The position numbers were made by a program, and so were the translations under genes. A stretch of DNA of 64,000 bases, taken from the NCBI GenBank assembly GCA_020444165.1, contig JAHLLK010000020.1:1-64000 (forward strand). The letters run 5' to 3'. Origin of the DNA: Deltaproteobacteria bacterium. GTDB taxonomy: Bacteria > Desulfobacterota > Desulfarculia > Desulfarculales > Desulfarculaceae. Below, piece by piece: positions 1 through 8,580 of the stretch. Below the pieces are notes generated by a model. The model was not told where the DNA came from. It did no database searches and worked only from the letters and a program-made list of their open reading frames with translations. The stretch's first letter is position 1; each line of letters starts with the position of its first letter.

Positions 1-428
1 CAAGGGGCCGCGTCGCCGCGGCTGGCGTAGCGGGTCGTGTCAGGTTGCCCTCCGGCCGCGGCCGCGTTCGCTCCCGTAGCAAGGCTGGGTTGAGCGCTTG
101 GTGATCTCATTCCCGCTAGCTGGCTTAGCTCGGATTTTTCTTGAGAGGCAGGTGGCTGGGTTCCGGTTCTTCAAATGAAGTTCTACGCCCCGGACCGTCA
201 CAGCCAGATGTTTGCCGGCAAGGCGCCGGCCGCGTCGCCGCGGCTGGCGTAGCGGGTCGGGTCAGGTTGCCCTCCGGACATGGCCGCGTTCGCTCCCGAA
301 GGATGTTTGGGGTTTCAGCAAAAACAAGGGGCCGCGTCGCCGCGGCTGGCGTAGCGGGTCGTGTCAGGTTGCCCTCCGGCCGCGGCCGCGTTGGCTCCCG
401 AAGTAAGGCTGAAAGAAGCGCTTGGTGA
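1..428. repeat. GC-rich tandem repeat array TR1 (truncated by window start)
   Basis: Three copies of a unit with the core GCCGCGGCTGGCGTAGCGGG are visible, with GGCTGG at about 20, 242 and 344. The last two are 102 bases apart. Each unit continues through a block containing GTCAGGTTGCCCTCCGG and ends near GCTCCCGAAG. Between the first and second copies lies part of the composite repeat seen elsewhere (about 185-226, containing CAGCCAGATGTTTGCCGGC). Short open frames cross the array, but their sequence only follows the repeat period and I do not call them genes. Confidence 0.8.
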
Positions 429-600
429 TCCCCTTTCCACCACGTGGACTAACTAGCCCGGGTATTTGATGGAGGCCGGCGGGCATCTGGCGCAGCCGCC
501 CACGTCATAAATGTCAAACCCCAAAGCGAGGTTGGAGCGAAGGCCCGGGACGCCGCCGGCGGGCATCTGGTGCAGCCGCCCACGTTATAGACAATCCCCC
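429..600. repeat. Composite interspersed repeat, copy D
   Basis: Contains two direct copies of GCCGGCGGGCATCTGG followed by a GCAGCCGCCCACG-like end, at about 475-507 and 556-588. They are separated by a block with AGGTTGGAGCGAAGGCC. The same blocks recur at 20515-20815 and 48975-49285. No gene is supported here; the neighbouring leftward gene ends at 601. Confidence 0.7.
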
Positions 601-846
601 CTAAAACACGTAGCGGTCCAGGAAAAACCCGCGCGGCCGGCCACCCCGGGCCGTGGCGGCCTGGGCCGGGGAGGGGGCCTGGGGGCCGTAGGACGGCGCG
701 TCCTGGGGCCGGGACTCGGGGCTGTCCCAGGAGCCCGGCGGAGGGCCGGGTGGCGGCGGGGGCTCGGTGGCCCAGGGCGCGGTGGAAAGCGCGTCGCCGC
801 CGAAGATGAAGAACACGCCGTTGGGCCGGGGGGGATAGCGCTTCAT
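601..846 (-). CDS. Small proline-rich protein downstream of a J-domain gene
   Basis: An 81-residue leftward frame whose ATG overlaps the stop of the J-domain gene by four bases (ATGA), so the two are probably translationally coupled. The N-terminus reads MKRYPPRPNGVFFIFGG. The middle holds proline runs (PPPPPGPPPG) and the C-terminus is rich in Arg and Gly, ending FFLDRYVF. I see no signal peptide, membrane segment or known domain. The stop-start overlap is the main evidence that it is real. Function unknown. Confidence 0.55.
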   Translation of the reverse strand: MKRYPPRPNGVFFIFGGDALSTAPWATEPPPPPGPPPGSWDSPESRPQDAPSYGPQAPSPAQAATARGGRPRGFFLDRYVF

Positions 847-1523
847 GACCGCGCCTCCCCGCCCTGGGTCAAGGGCCAAAGCTCCACCCACACCGGCACG
901 CCGCCGGGCCGGCCGGCCAGGGCTTCCACCTGGCCGGGACGCCAGGCCGCGGGCAGGGGCAATTCCACCTGGCGGGCGGCCAGGATGCGGCCCCGGCCGG
1001 CGCAGGCCGGGCAGGTGTGGCGGCCGAGGTGCCCGCTGCCCCCGCAGCGGGGGCAGGGGCGGCCTTCCTTCACCGGCAGGGACAGCCGCCGGGCGCCAGG
1101 GTTCACCAGCACCCGGTAGAGGAGGCCGCCGGCCTGGGGGGTGATGCCCATGAGCCGCCCGCCCAACACCGCGAGCTGGGCCAGGCCGCGCACCCCGGGC
1201 GAAGGCGCCGGGGTCCCGGCCGGGTCGCCTTGGCGGGAGGCCAAACCACCGGCCGGGGCGGCTGGCTCCCGGTCTTGCTCCTGGGCTTGGCGGCGCTCCG
1301 GCGCGGCGCTCCGGCGGGCGCCGGGGTGACCTTCCCAAAAAGCCAACAGCCGCTCATAGGCGCGGTTGATCCGGGCCATGAGGCTGCCCACGGAGCCGGG
1401 ATGCCGGTCCGGGTGCAAGGCCTTGGCCAGGCGGCGATAGGAAAGGCGGACCTCGTCCAGCCCGGCGCCGGGCTCCAGGTCCAGGTCTCGGTAGGAATCT
1501 CTGATCTCGGGGGCCAGGTCCAT
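843..1523 (-). CDS. J-domain (DnaJ-like) protein with a zinc-finger-like segment
   Basis: 226 residues from the ATG at 1523. The longer open frame upstream of this start is Pro/Gly/Arg filler and was not used. The N-terminal ~70 residues form a J domain, with RLAKALHPDRHPG carrying the HPD tripeptide needed to stimulate a DnaK-type ATPase. A Gln/Pro/Ala-rich linker follows. Later come CPRCGGSG and CPACAGRG, two CxxCxGxG motifs of the type that make zinc centres in DnaJ; canonical DnaJ has four. It is shorter than DnaJ (about 370 residues) and lacks a clear C-terminal substrate-binding domain, so it is probably a specialised co-chaperone rather than the housekeeping protein. Confidence 0.8.
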   Translation of the reverse strand: MDLAPEIRDSYRDLDLEPGAGLDEVRLSYRRLAKALHPDRHPGSVGSLMARINRAYERLLAFWEGHPGARRSAAPERRQAQEQDREPAAPAGGLASRQGDPAGTPAPSPGVRGLAQLAVLGGRLMGITPQAGGLLYRVLVNPGARRLSLPVKEGRPCPRCGGSGHLGRHTCPACAGRGRILAARQVELPLPAAWRPGQVEALAGRPGGVPVWVELWPLTQGGEARS

Positions 1524-2066
1524 GACTGCCTCGCGAGGGGGCCGGGGCCCCCGGGTTTGGCGTTGACCTTGTAGGCGGCGGGTGGGTATTTTCGAGCCGC
1601 TGCCGGCCCCGCCGGGCTTCCCTGCCCGGGAGGGGGAACCAGGTGGTTCCCGCGTCGGCTCACCCCCGGCCATCCTTGGCCCCGGCCGGCCTCCCCCGGG
1701 GGGGTCGGCCGGCTCTCCGGTCGCCCGGGGGACAATCCCGCGGGCGGCATCCGCTGACCAGTTATTCGGCATTCGGCGGAAATGCCATAAGCACTTTTTA
1801 CAAAAAAATTACTTTTTGGATTTTTGACCTGGGGTTGCGGGGGGTTGTCAGGGTCCTTTTTGCGCAGTCTCTCGGGAGGCCGGGGCCGGGCCGGTCGCCA
1901 GATGGCGCACCAAGGGCAGGGCCGCGGCCGCCCGGCCGGCAGCCAGCCCCCGACCCCGCAGCCGCGGATCCCCCGAGGAGATGGGGGTAATTCCCAGGCT
2001 CAAGAAAAAGAATGATTGAGAACCTTGACCCCACTTGGGATGGAAGGGACCACCGGACCGCTGGCT
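1524..2066. other. Intergenic stretch without a supported gene
   Basis: GC-rich sequence with an AT-rich island at about 1785-1835 (TTTTTACAAAAAAATTAC region), which could hold the promoter of the leftward J-domain gene. Open frames on both strands have shadow-like composition and no convincing ribosome-binding site. Confidence 0.4.
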
Positions 2067-2207
2067 TCATTCCAGGGGGCGGTGGCTGTTGACCTTGCGG
2101 AAGAGCCAGGCCGCGCCCAGGCCGATCACCCCGGCCAAGAGGAGGCCGGCCACCAGGGACAGCGTCCCCACGGCCCAGGAGGGAAGGTGGGACAGGAAAT
2201 TCAACAT
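2067..2207 (-). CDS. 46-residue single-pass membrane protein
   Basis: A short leftward gene. ATG at 2207 is preceded by AAGGGAAAAGCGC, a usable Shine-Dalgarno sequence. The protein begins MLNFLSHLPSWAVGT, then has one hydrophobic stretch of about 20 residues (LVAGLLLAGVIGLGAAWLF), then a short basic tail RKVNSHRPLE. A basic tail after one helix fits a small inner-membrane protein with a cytoplasmic C-terminus. It is divergent from the diguanylate cyclase gene at 2341. No family recognised. Confidence 0.55.
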   Translation of the reverse strand: MLNFLSHLPSWAVGTLSLVAGLLLAGVIGLGAAWLFRKVNSHRPLE

Positions 2208-2218
2208 GCGCTTTTCCC

Positions 2219-2246
2219 TTGAGACGATACCTGCTTAGGGCATAAT
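2219..2246 (+). promoter_or_regulatory. Candidate sigma-70-type promoter for the diguanylate cyclase gene
   Basis: TTGAGA at 2219-2224 and CATAAT at 2241-2246 are 16 bases apart, each matching five of six consensus bases. The pair sits about 95 bases upstream of the TTG start at 2341, in the gap between divergent genes. Confidence 0.45.
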
Positions 2247-2340
2247 ACCATATGTTCGGTCCCCCAGACCCTGCCTCGCCGGGGGAGAGGGGGGATCCAG
2301 CCACGGGGTCATCCCCGCCGCAGTGAATAAAGGAGACGGC

Positions 2341-4278
2341 TTGAACTCGGTACCATTGTATCTCTGGGGCGAAGCCGCGGCCATCCCCCGGTCCCAGCTG
2401 CCCCGCCGGGCCGGCCAGCCGGAGCCGGTGCGGCTGGCGCCCGGCTGCGAAGGGCTCGTCTTGGCCCGAGAGACCGGCGGCGTGGTGGTTACTCCGCGCC
2501 TGGGGCCCGAGGAAGAGGCCCACCTCCTGGCCACCGCGCCGTTGGCCCCCCTGGTGATCCTGGAGTTGGACCCTGACGAGCTCGAGGTGCGGGAGGTGAT
2601 CTCCCGCTCCTGCCTGCACCATTTCGTGGTGGCCGCGGCAAAGCCCGAGCTGTTGGCTGGCCTGTGGCCCCTGGCCGCCGGCCTGGCCCGTTACTCCCGG
2701 GCCACGCCGGCCCGGCTGGAATCGGAGTCCGGCGGGGGCGACCCCCTGGGTGGGCTGTTGAAGGCGGCGGCCGAGTTCCGCATGGCCGAAAACCGCGAAG
2801 ACCTGTACCAGCTTCTGACCAGCGCCTTCTGCCGCCATCTGCCCTTTGGGCGGGCCATTCTCTTTGTGTGGGAGGACGGCCGCTTGTTGTTCAAGGCCCT
2901 GTCCTGGCCCGGGGGCGACGAGGAGGAGCTGCGCCAGACCTTGTTGCGCCATCCCGCCCAGCTCACCCGGGACAGCCCGGAGTATGAGAGCTTTTCCCTG
3001 GGCCTGGCTTTGCCGCTCCGGGTGGAGCGCACCGAGTTCTTTGCCACCCGGGTGCGGGAGCTGTTGGCCGGCGGCGGCGAGATGGTGCTCACGCCCCTGT
3101 TCAGCGAGCGCGACTTTCAGGGGGTGTTGGCCGTGGATCTGGCCGACAAGGCGGACCAGCGCTGGACCCAGGCCGAGCTGACCCTCCTGGAGACCTCGGC
3201 CACCCTGGCCGGCACCCTGTTGTTCAACCTGTGGCTCTACTCCGAGCTGGAGGAGCGCAACGAGGCCCTGGAGCTGAAGGTGCGGGAGCTGTCCCTGGTC
3301 AGCCAGCTGACCGCCCTGTTGAACCGCACCGGTGGTCCCGAAGCCATGGCCAACGACATGCTGGCCCTCACCGCCCAGAGCCTGGAGGCGGATTTCGCCT
3401 TCTTGTTCACCTATGAGGAAAGCGACCACGAACTGCGGCTTTTGAGCCAGATCAACCTGGACGAGGACCACCGGCAGGAGTGGAGCGTGCTGGGCGGCAT
3501 CACCCCGGGCTTTTTGCGCCAGTTGACCCCCCCGCCGGGCCGCGGCCCGGCCGGCCAACAGGCCTTTTGCGAGGAGCCCCTGCCCAATCTGCCCGGCCCG
3601 GCCCTGATCCGGGTCTTGGAATCCCAGGGCAACGCCTTGGGCCTCTGGGGGTTGGGCCGCGGCGCCCCGGGCCGGGAGTTCGGCACCGCGGATCACCAGG
3701 TGCTCGGCCTGTGCGACGAGCAGTTGGCCCTGGCGCTCCACTCCCTGCAGCTCCGGCACCAGGCCACCACCGACGACCTGACCGGGCTCTACACCCGCCG
3801 TCACTTCACGGCCAGCCTGGAGCAAGAGCTGCGGGTGGCCCGCTACCTGGGGCACCCCCTTACCCTCATCATCCTGGACCTGGACCATTTCAAGAAGGTC
3901 AACGACAACTACGGCCACTTGGCCGGGGACCAGGTGCTGTTGGCCCTGGGCCGCGTGCTCAGGGAGAGCACCCGCTCCTCGGACGTGTGCGCCCGTTTGG
4001 GCGGCGAGGAGTTTGCGGTGATCCTGCCCCGCTGCTCCCTGGACCAGGCCCTGGTGCTGGCCGAGCGCATCCGCACCTCCCTGGAGAACCGGGCGGTGGA
4101 CTTCAACGGGCAATCCATCGCGGTCACCGCCAGCCTGGGGCTGGCCGCCTATGACCCCTCGGCCAACCTGGACGCCGGCGAGCTGACCCACCGGGCCGAC
4201 CAGGCCATGTACGCCGCCAAGCGGGCAGGCCGCAACCGGGTGAAGCTGTGGCAGCCCCCGGCCACGGGGGCCGCCTGA
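2341..4278 (+). CDS. Diguanylate cyclase with N-terminal sensory (GAF-like) regions
   Basis: 645 residues. I chose the TTG at 2341 because AAAGGAGA at 2329-2336 sits five bases before it; the GTG at 2323 would lie upstream of that ribosome-binding site. The C-terminal ~165 residues are a complete GGDEF domain, starting DDLTGLYTRRHF, with the signature GGEEF at about 554-558. RSSD lies five residues before it, matching the RxxD product-inhibition site. The enzyme should therefore make c-di-GMP from two GTP and be feedback-inhibited. The region before it (about 150-480) looks like two GAF-type domains separated by a helical linker. There is no obvious membrane segment, so it is probably cytoplasmic. 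A PilZ c-di-GMP-receptor-type gene lies at 29673. Confidence 0.9.
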   Translation: MNSVPLYLWGEAAAIPRSQLPRRAGQPEPVRLAPGCEGLVLARETGGVVVTPRLGPEEEAHLLATAPLAPLVILELDPDELEVREVISRSCLHHFVVAAAKPELLAGLWPLAAGLARYSRATPARLESESGGGDPLGGLLKAAAEFRMAENREDLYQLLTSAFCRHLPFGRAILFVWEDGRLLFKALSWPGGDEEELRQTLLRHPAQLTRDSPEYESFSLGLALPLRVERTEFFATRVRELLAGGGEMVLTPLFSERDFQGVLAVDLADKADQRWTQAELTLLETSATLAGTLLFNLWLYSELEERNEALELKVRELSLVSQLTALLNRTGGPEAMANDMLALTAQSLEADFAFLFTYEESDHELRLLSQINLDEDHRQEWSVLGGITPGFLRQLTPPPGRGPAGQQAFCEEPLPNLPGPALIRVLESQGNALGLWGLGRGAPGREFGTADHQVLGLCDEQLALALHSLQLRHQATTDDLTGLYTRRHFTASLEQELRVARYLGHPLTLIILDLDHFKKVNDNYGHLAGDQVLLALGRVLRESTRSSDVCARLGGEEFAVILPRCSLDQALVLAERIRTSLENRAVDFNGQSIAVTASLGLAAYDPSANLDAGELTHRADQAMYAAKRAGRNRVKLWQPPATGAA

Positions 4279-4315
4279 GCCCGGGTGCTTGGACCAAGGC
4301 CCCGCCTTCCAAACC

Positions 4316-4343
4316 AAAAAAGCGCCCCCCACAGGGGGGCGCT
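4316..4343 (-). terminator. Intrinsic terminator of the VCBS-repeat gene
   Basis: AGCGCCCCCC, a three-base loop ACA, then GGGGGGCGCT (4321-4343) make a perfect 10-bp stem. On the minus strand the stem is followed by a run of T (A-run at 4316-4321 on the plus strand), so it terminates the leftward gene ending at 4380. It lies between two convergent genes. Confidence 0.85.
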
Positions 4344-4379
4344 GGCGTGTTCAGGCAAGCCGCCGGCGGCGGGACGGGC

Positions 4380-6095
4380 TCAGTCCTGGGGCGTCTCCAC
4401 CGACTTCTTGCGCTCGGCCGGGGGCTTCAGGGTGAAGGCCACCACGTTGCTCACGCCCTTTTCGACGAGCCCGGAGAGCATCTTCTGGTTCACGGCCAGG
4501 ATCAGGGCCGGGGTGCCTACGTTGCCCACGTCGCCGATGATGTAGTCCGAGACGTAGCCCGAGATTTTGGGGGTGCGCCAGCCGTCGCTCAGGGCCATGC
4601 CGTTCCAGTCCAGGGAGAAGATGGTGCCCTGGAAGAACAGGCGGGTGTTCTCGAGCCGCATGTCCATGCGGTCGGAGTTCCGGACCGCGATGATCTCGTC
4701 GCGGCCGTCGCCGTTCAGGTCCACCGGCAGGACCCGGGTGGTCAGGAACCAACGGCTCTGGTCCCAACCCTTGCCCGTGGCCGCCATGTAGGGAATGAAC
4801 TCGCTGGAGGCGTTATAGGCCTCGGCGCTCATAAAGAGCTGTTTGTTGGAAGGGGAGTAGACCAACAGCGAGTAGTTGGGGCCCACCACCACCCGGTAGG
4901 GGTCGTGACCGCCGGCCAAGTCGGCCAGGCAGAAGTTCCAGATGGTGGCCGTGTCGGGCATATTCACGTCCTCGGCCGGCTTGTAGGTGCCGTCCTGCCA
5001 GGACATGCGATAGATGGGGCCGAAGAAGGGGTCGTCCGGCGCGGTCCGCTGGCCCAGGACGATCCGGCCCTCGCCCTTGGGGTTTTTCTGGGCCCGGAAA
5101 TAATAGGGGATGTCCTTGGCCTTTACGACGATGCCCGGGCCCTGCCACTCCAGGACAAAGCTCTCCACGCTTTCGCCGTGGCGGCAGCTGATGAAGACCT
5201 CGGGCCGCCCGTTTTGGTCCACATCCGCGGTGTCCAGGGCCATGTACTCGCCGCCGGGGCCGTTCTTGAACTCGTTGACCAGGGCGAAGTGCTCGCCGGC
5301 CAGGCGGTAGACCCGGAGGCGGTCCCTGGTCAGCGCCAGAAGCTCGTTCTTGCCGTCGCCGTCCACGTCAGCCACGCCCACGCCCCGCACCAGGTCATTG
5401 ATGCGGGGGCTCCGCCAATAGCGGTCCGACTCCACCCCGAACAGGGATTTCATGAACAGGGGGTTCAGGGGGCTGATGTTCTCGGGCAGGGCGTTGACCC
5501 CGGACGGGGCCTGGGCGGCGCTGCCGCCGCTGGTGGCGGGCGCCCCGCCGGACGCGGTCTGGCTGCTGGGCGCCGCGCCGGGCCGCCGGAAGATCTCGGC
5601 GTTGATGCGCTGGGCGAAATCATTCATGCGCGGGATCACCTGGTCCAGGTCGGCGGCCTGCACAAAGGCCGACAAAGGCGCGGCCTGGTCCTTGACCTTG
5701 ACCACCTGGGCGTCCACGGAGACCGACTGGCCCACCTGGGTGATGGAGCCGTAGACCACCACGTCGGCGGAAAGCTCCTTGCCCACCTCGCGGGCCTTCT
5801 CGGCGTTGTAGGGCGGCTTGAGGCGGTCCATCACCGGGGCTACCATGTCCTCTTCCACCACGGTGACCTTGTTCTGCCAGGCCAGGCGGGAGGCCAGGAT
5901 GTCGCGCACACCTTTGACCAGGTAGGAGATGTCGTGGGGGGCGTTGGCCGTAAAGGGCAGGAGCACCACCCGCTGGGGCGTCTCGGCCCGGGCGGCCAGG
6001 GTGAGGGCCAGGCTGAGGGCCAGCATGAGCACCAAACTGAGAGCCCGGACAGGCCTCAGACCCCGGAACCGCCTTTGTTGCAAGGCATTAGCCAT
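4380..6095 (-). CDS. Exported VCBS/FG-GAP repeat protein
   Basis: 571 residues from the ATG at 6095, which has GGAGG five bases upstream; an in-frame ATG 12 bases earlier would overlap that site. A basic start and hydrophobic core (LVLMLALSLALTLAARA) form a signal peptide, probably cut after ARA. Residues about 25-190 resemble a periplasmic domain that assembles an outer-membrane-associated activity: QRVVLLPF, then a VVVYGSIT segment. After a low-complexity Gly/Ser/Ala linker come repeats with calcium-loop signatures DVDGDGKNE, DVDQNGRPE and DLNGDGRDE, typical of integrin-like propellers. Likely a periplasmic or surface-anchored propeller. The ligand is not evident. Confidence 0.8.
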   Translation of the reverse strand: MANALQQRRFRGLRPVRALSLVLMLALSLALTLAARAETPQRVVLLPFTANAPHDISYLVKGVRDILASRLAWQNKVTVVEEDMVAPVMDRLKPPYNAEKAREVGKELSADVVVYGSITQVGQSVSVDAQVVKVKDQAAPLSAFVQAADLDQVIPRMNDFAQRINAEIFRRPGAAPSSQTASGGAPATSGGSAAQAPSGVNALPENISPLNPLFMKSLFGVESDRYWRSPRINDLVRGVGVADVDGDGKNELLALTRDRLRVYRLAGEHFALVNEFKNGPGGEYMALDTADVDQNGRPEVFISCRHGESVESFVLEWQGPGIVVKAKDIPYYFRAQKNPKGEGRIVLGQRTAPDDPFFGPIYRMSWQDGTYKPAEDVNMPDTATIWNFCLADLAGGHDPYRVVVGPNYSLLVYSPSNKQLFMSAEAYNASSEFIPYMAATGKGWDQSRWFLTTRVLPVDLNGDGRDEIIAVRNSDRMDMRLENTRLFFQGTIFSLDWNGMALSDGWRTPKISGYVSDYIIGDVGNVGTPALILAVNQKMLSGLVEKGVSNVVAFTLKPPAERKKSVETPQD

Positions 6096-6201
6096 GTGAT
6101 CCTCCATCCCGTGGGCGTCAGCGGGGATTTGAGAGCTGGTGGTTTCCGGAGGCTAGCATGGCCCCCTGCCCCTGTCAAGGAGCCCCGGCGGGAGACGCTG
6201 C

Positions 6202-6230
6202 TTGACAAGCCCCCGGCCAGGCTCCAGAAT
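6202..6230 (+). promoter_or_regulatory. Candidate promoter for the zinc-ribbon/queD pair
   Basis: TTGACA at 6202-6207 (perfect -35) and CAGAAT at 6225-6230 (four of six) have the ideal 17-base spacer. This leaves a leader of about 160 bases before the ATG at 6397. Confidence 0.5.
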
Positions 6231-6396
6231 TTGCTTGCCGGGCGGGGCGCAAGAGCCCCCGCCGCCGCCCTCTTCTCCCGGGCGGGGGTTTTCGGCCGAT
6301 CTCCCGACCAGGGCGATCTTACCTCCAGGGCGGGGGGCGTGTCCGGTCAGGTTGGCCCACCCGCTCCGGCCCACCTCATCGAGAGGAGTTTTTAGC

Positions 6397-6747
6397 ATGC
6401 AATGTCCCCATTGTGAAAAGGAACTGCCCGGCCAGACCTGCGAGGCCTGCGGCCAACTGGCGCTCCCCGGGGCCGGCTTTTGCCATCACTGCGGCCACGA
6501 GCTGCCCCCCGCTCCGGGTGAGGAGCGGAAACTCCTGACCTGCGCCACCTGCGGCCAGGCCCTGTTGCCCGCGGCCAGATTTTGCGCCCAGTGCGGCGAG
6601 GCGGCGGGCCACACCCACGGCGAGGAGCCCGAAGGCTTCGCGGCCGGCGAACGGGTGGCCTGCAGCGACGGCAACTGCATCGGCATCATCGGCGAGGACG
6701 GCAAGTGCGTGGAATGCGGCAAGCCCTACACCGGACCGGCCGAATAG
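6397..6747 (+). CDS. Multi-zinc-ribbon protein
   Basis: 116 residues, ATG preceded by GAGAGGAG. The protein is a string of CxxC knuckles: CPHC, CEAC, CHHC, CATC, CAQC, and near the end CSDGNC and CVEC. These can form about three zinc ribbons of the DZANK/zinc-ribbon type, with a short His/Glu-rich link (GHTHGEE). No enzymatic domain. Such proteins usually act as protein- or nucleic-acid-binding adaptors. It sits 21 bases upstream of queD on the same strand, so they are probably co-transcribed; QueD also binds zinc, but a functional link is only inference. Confidence 0.8.
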   Translation: MQCPHCEKELPGQTCEACGQLALPGAGFCHHCGHELPPAPGEERKLLTCATCGQALLPAARFCAQCGEAAGHTHGEEPEGFAAGERVACSDGNCIGIIGEDGKCVECGKPYTGPAE

Positions 6748-6768
6748 CTCTCATCTGAAGGAGACAGC

Positions 6769-7137
6769 GTGTACGAATTGACGGTGACCGGCCGTTTCGC
6801 GGCGGCGCATTCGCTCCGGAATTTCAAGGGCCGTTGCGAGGCCCTGCACGGCCACAACTGGCGGGTGGAAGTGACGGTCCGGGGCGACCAGCTGGACAAG
6901 GCTGACCTGCTGTTCGATTTCGGCGAGCTGAAGAAGCTGATGAACCAGGCCCTGGATTGCCTGGACCACCGGCATCTGAACGAGGTGCCGCCCTTTGACC
7001 AGGTGAACCCCTCCAGCGAGCTGATCGCCAAGCACCTCTACGAGACCATCGCGGCGGCCCTGCCGGCCGGGGTGAGCATGCACCGGGTCGCGGCCTGGGA
7101 GTCGGACGACAGCCGGGCCACCTACCTGGGCGAGTGA
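6769..7137 (+). CDS. queD: 6-carboxy-5,6,7,8-tetrahydropterin synthase family protein
   Basis: 122 residues, GTG start with GAAGGAGA upstream. The family makes 6-carboxytetrahydropterin from dihydroneopterin triphosphate, the first committed step to queuosine after GTP cyclohydrolase I. Zinc ligands are visible as His14 (AAAHSL) and His27/His29 in CEALHGHN. The catalytic Cys23 sits just before them, matching the C-x3-HGH pattern of QueD. LDHRHLN and a C-terminal WESDDS follow. Length matches bacterial QueD (about 120). A related 6-pyruvoyl-tetrahydropterin synthase is the alternative. queH, for the last queuosine step, is at 61038 in this window. Confidence 0.9.
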   Translation: MYELTVTGRFAAAHSLRNFKGRCEALHGHNWRVEVTVRGDQLDKADLLFDFGELKKLMNQALDCLDHRHLNEVPPFDQVNPSSELIAKHLYETIAAALPAGVSMHRVAAWESDDSRATYLGE

Positions 7138-7152
7138 GGGGCCGGCCCGCTT

Positions 7153-7222
7153 AAAACTATAAAGTTTTTTTGGGGAAGGGGGGAAACCCCTTTTTGTTCA
7201 CAAAAAGGGGTTTCCCCCCATC
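7153..7222. repeat. Palindromic G/C-run element, copy E1
   Basis: Begins AAAGTTTTTTTGGGGAAGG. The centre is an imperfect palindrome of CCCCTTTTTG against CAAAAAGGGG around TTCA, flanked by matching GGGGGGAAA and TTTCCCCCC arms. It lies in the gap where queD and a leftward small membrane-protein gene converge, in the orientation seen after other genes when read from the leftward gene. Confidence 0.85.
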
Positions 7223-7225
7223 TTC

Positions 7226-7399
7226 CTAATTCTTCCTCCGCCACATCTCCGAGACGTAGGCCGCGGCCAGGACCATAATTCCCAGAACCACGGCCAGCCA
7301 CCAGCCGACCTGGCGGAAGAAGAAGTACCTCAGAATCACTCCGCCGGCCGCGGCCAACACCAGCCGCAGGGCCAACACCGTCAACGCGTTCATCTTCAT
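7226..7399 (-). CDS. 57-residue membrane protein
   Basis: A small leftward frame starting MKMNALTVLALRLVLAAAGG; a second ATG two codons in is an alternative start. It has two hydrophobic segments (about 5-22 and 33-49, the second WWLAVVLGIMVLAAAYV) separated by a short turn LRYFFFRQVG, and a basic tail MWRRKN. This looks like a helical hairpin in the inner membrane. It starts 19 bases after the glycosyltransferase stop on the same strand, so it is probably the last gene of that operon. No family recognised. Confidence 0.6.
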   Translation of the reverse strand: MKMNALTVLALRLVLAAAGGVILRYFFFRQVGWWLAVVLGIMVLAAAYVSEMWRRKN

Positions 7400-7418
7400 C
7401 CCTGCCCCAACTTCCTTT

Positions 7419-8534
7419 TCAACCCTGGATCGCGGCCACGGTCCGCTCCACCATGCGCCCCAGGGAATAGTTCTCCACGATGCGCGCCCGGGCCGCCTGC
7501 CGGAGCGCGGTTTTTTCCAGCATGAGCCGCTCGCCCAGGGCGTTCAGAGCCCCGGCCAGGGCGGCCGGGTCGCCGGGCGGCACCACCGCCCCGGTGTCCC
7601 CCACCAGCACCCGGGAGTCGCCCACGTCGGTGACCACCGAGGGCACCCCGGCGCTCATGGCCTCGGCCACGGCGTTGGGCAGGCCCTCGGCGGCCGAGGC
7701 CGAGCAGTGCAGGTCCAGGGCGCTGTACACCGCGGGCATGTCCCGCTCCTGGCCGGCCCAGATCATCCGCCCCTCCAGGCCCAGGCCCCGGGCCTTGCCC
7801 TCCAGTTCCCCGCGGTAAGCCGCCGGACCGCCGCCCACGGCCACGAACACCGCCTCGGGGTGGCGGCGGGACACCAGGGCCGCGGCCTCCATAAAGGTGG
7901 CGTGGTCCTTCACCGGGTCCAGCCGCCCCACCAGGCCCACCAGGGGCCGGTCCGGGGCCACTCCCCATTTCTCCCGCATCCGGCGCCGGCCGGCCGGGTC
8001 GAAGACAAAGCGCCCGGTGTCGATGCCGTTCTCGATGACCACGAGCCGCGCGGCCGGGTAGCCCAGGCGCAGGTGGTGCTCCAGGCCGGCCCGGGAATTG
8101 GCGATGATCACGTGGGCCCAGGGGGCGAGGCGGGCCGAGATCCGCAGGGTGAAGCGGGAAAAGGCGTCGTAGTTCGCGGGCAGAAGATGGCTTACCCGGA
8201 CCCCCCAGGCCACCCGCAGCCCGGGGTGGCGGCGGCCGGCCACGGCGGCGGCCAGGTTGGGCTCCACCAAAAAGCTGTAAATGGCGTCGGGCTGTTCTTC
8301 CCTGATCAGCCGCCCCAGGCGGCGGCCAAAGCCCCAGAGGTCCCACCGCCCGGCCTTGTCCAGGCTGACCAGGGGCACCCCGGCCTCCTTGAGCTCGTCC
8401 TCCAGGGCCCCGCCGGGGTAGAACACCGCCACCAGGGGCTGGTGTCCCGCCGCGGGCAGCGCCTTTGCCAGGGTGGTGAGCTGGCGCTCGGCCCCGCCCA
8501 CCTCCAACGAGCGCGAGAGCAGGAGGAGCTTCAT
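7419..8534 (-). CDS. Glycosyltransferase family 4 (group 1) protein
   Basis: 371 residues, ATG preceded by GGGAGGGG. The two-lobe GT-B fold is recognisable. N-terminal SRSLEVGGAERQL is the acceptor-lobe glycine loop. The C-terminal lobe has VVIENGIDTGRF, then LVGLVGRLDPVKDH, and AEGLPNAVAEAM, whose E-x7-E pair contacts the sugar-nucleotide donor. It transfers a sugar from a nucleotide sugar to a lipid-linked or polysaccharide acceptor at the cytoplasmic face. The exact sugar cannot be told from sequence. Context: third gene of a leftward run starting at 10748. Confidence 0.9.
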   Translation of the reverse strand: MKLLLLSRSLEVGGAERQLTTLAKALPAAGHQPLVAVFYPGGALEDELKEAGVPLVSLDKAGRWDLWGFGRRLGRLIREEQPDAIYSFLVEPNLAAAVAGRRHPGLRVAWGVRVSHLLPANYDAFSRFTLRISARLAPWAHVIIANSRAGLEHHLRLGYPAARLVVIENGIDTGRFVFDPAGRRRMREKWGVAPDRPLVGLVGRLDPVKDHATFMEAAALVSRRHPEAVFVAVGGGPAAYRGELEGKARGLGLEGRMIWAGQERDMPAVYSALDLHCSASAAEGLPNAVAEAMSAGVPSVVTDVGDSRVLVGDTGAVVPPGDPAALAGALNALGERLMLEKTALRQAARARIVENYSLGRMVERTVAAIQG

Positions 8535-8580
8535 GCCCCCCTCCCGGGCCGCTCTCCCGCCCTGTGGTCCGTCCGGGCCA

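Noticed and set aside
1..428. Two short plus-strand frames in the first repeats
   Set aside because: Their sequence follows the repeat period in two frames and is nearly all Arg/Gly/Ser/Pro; no ribosome-binding site.
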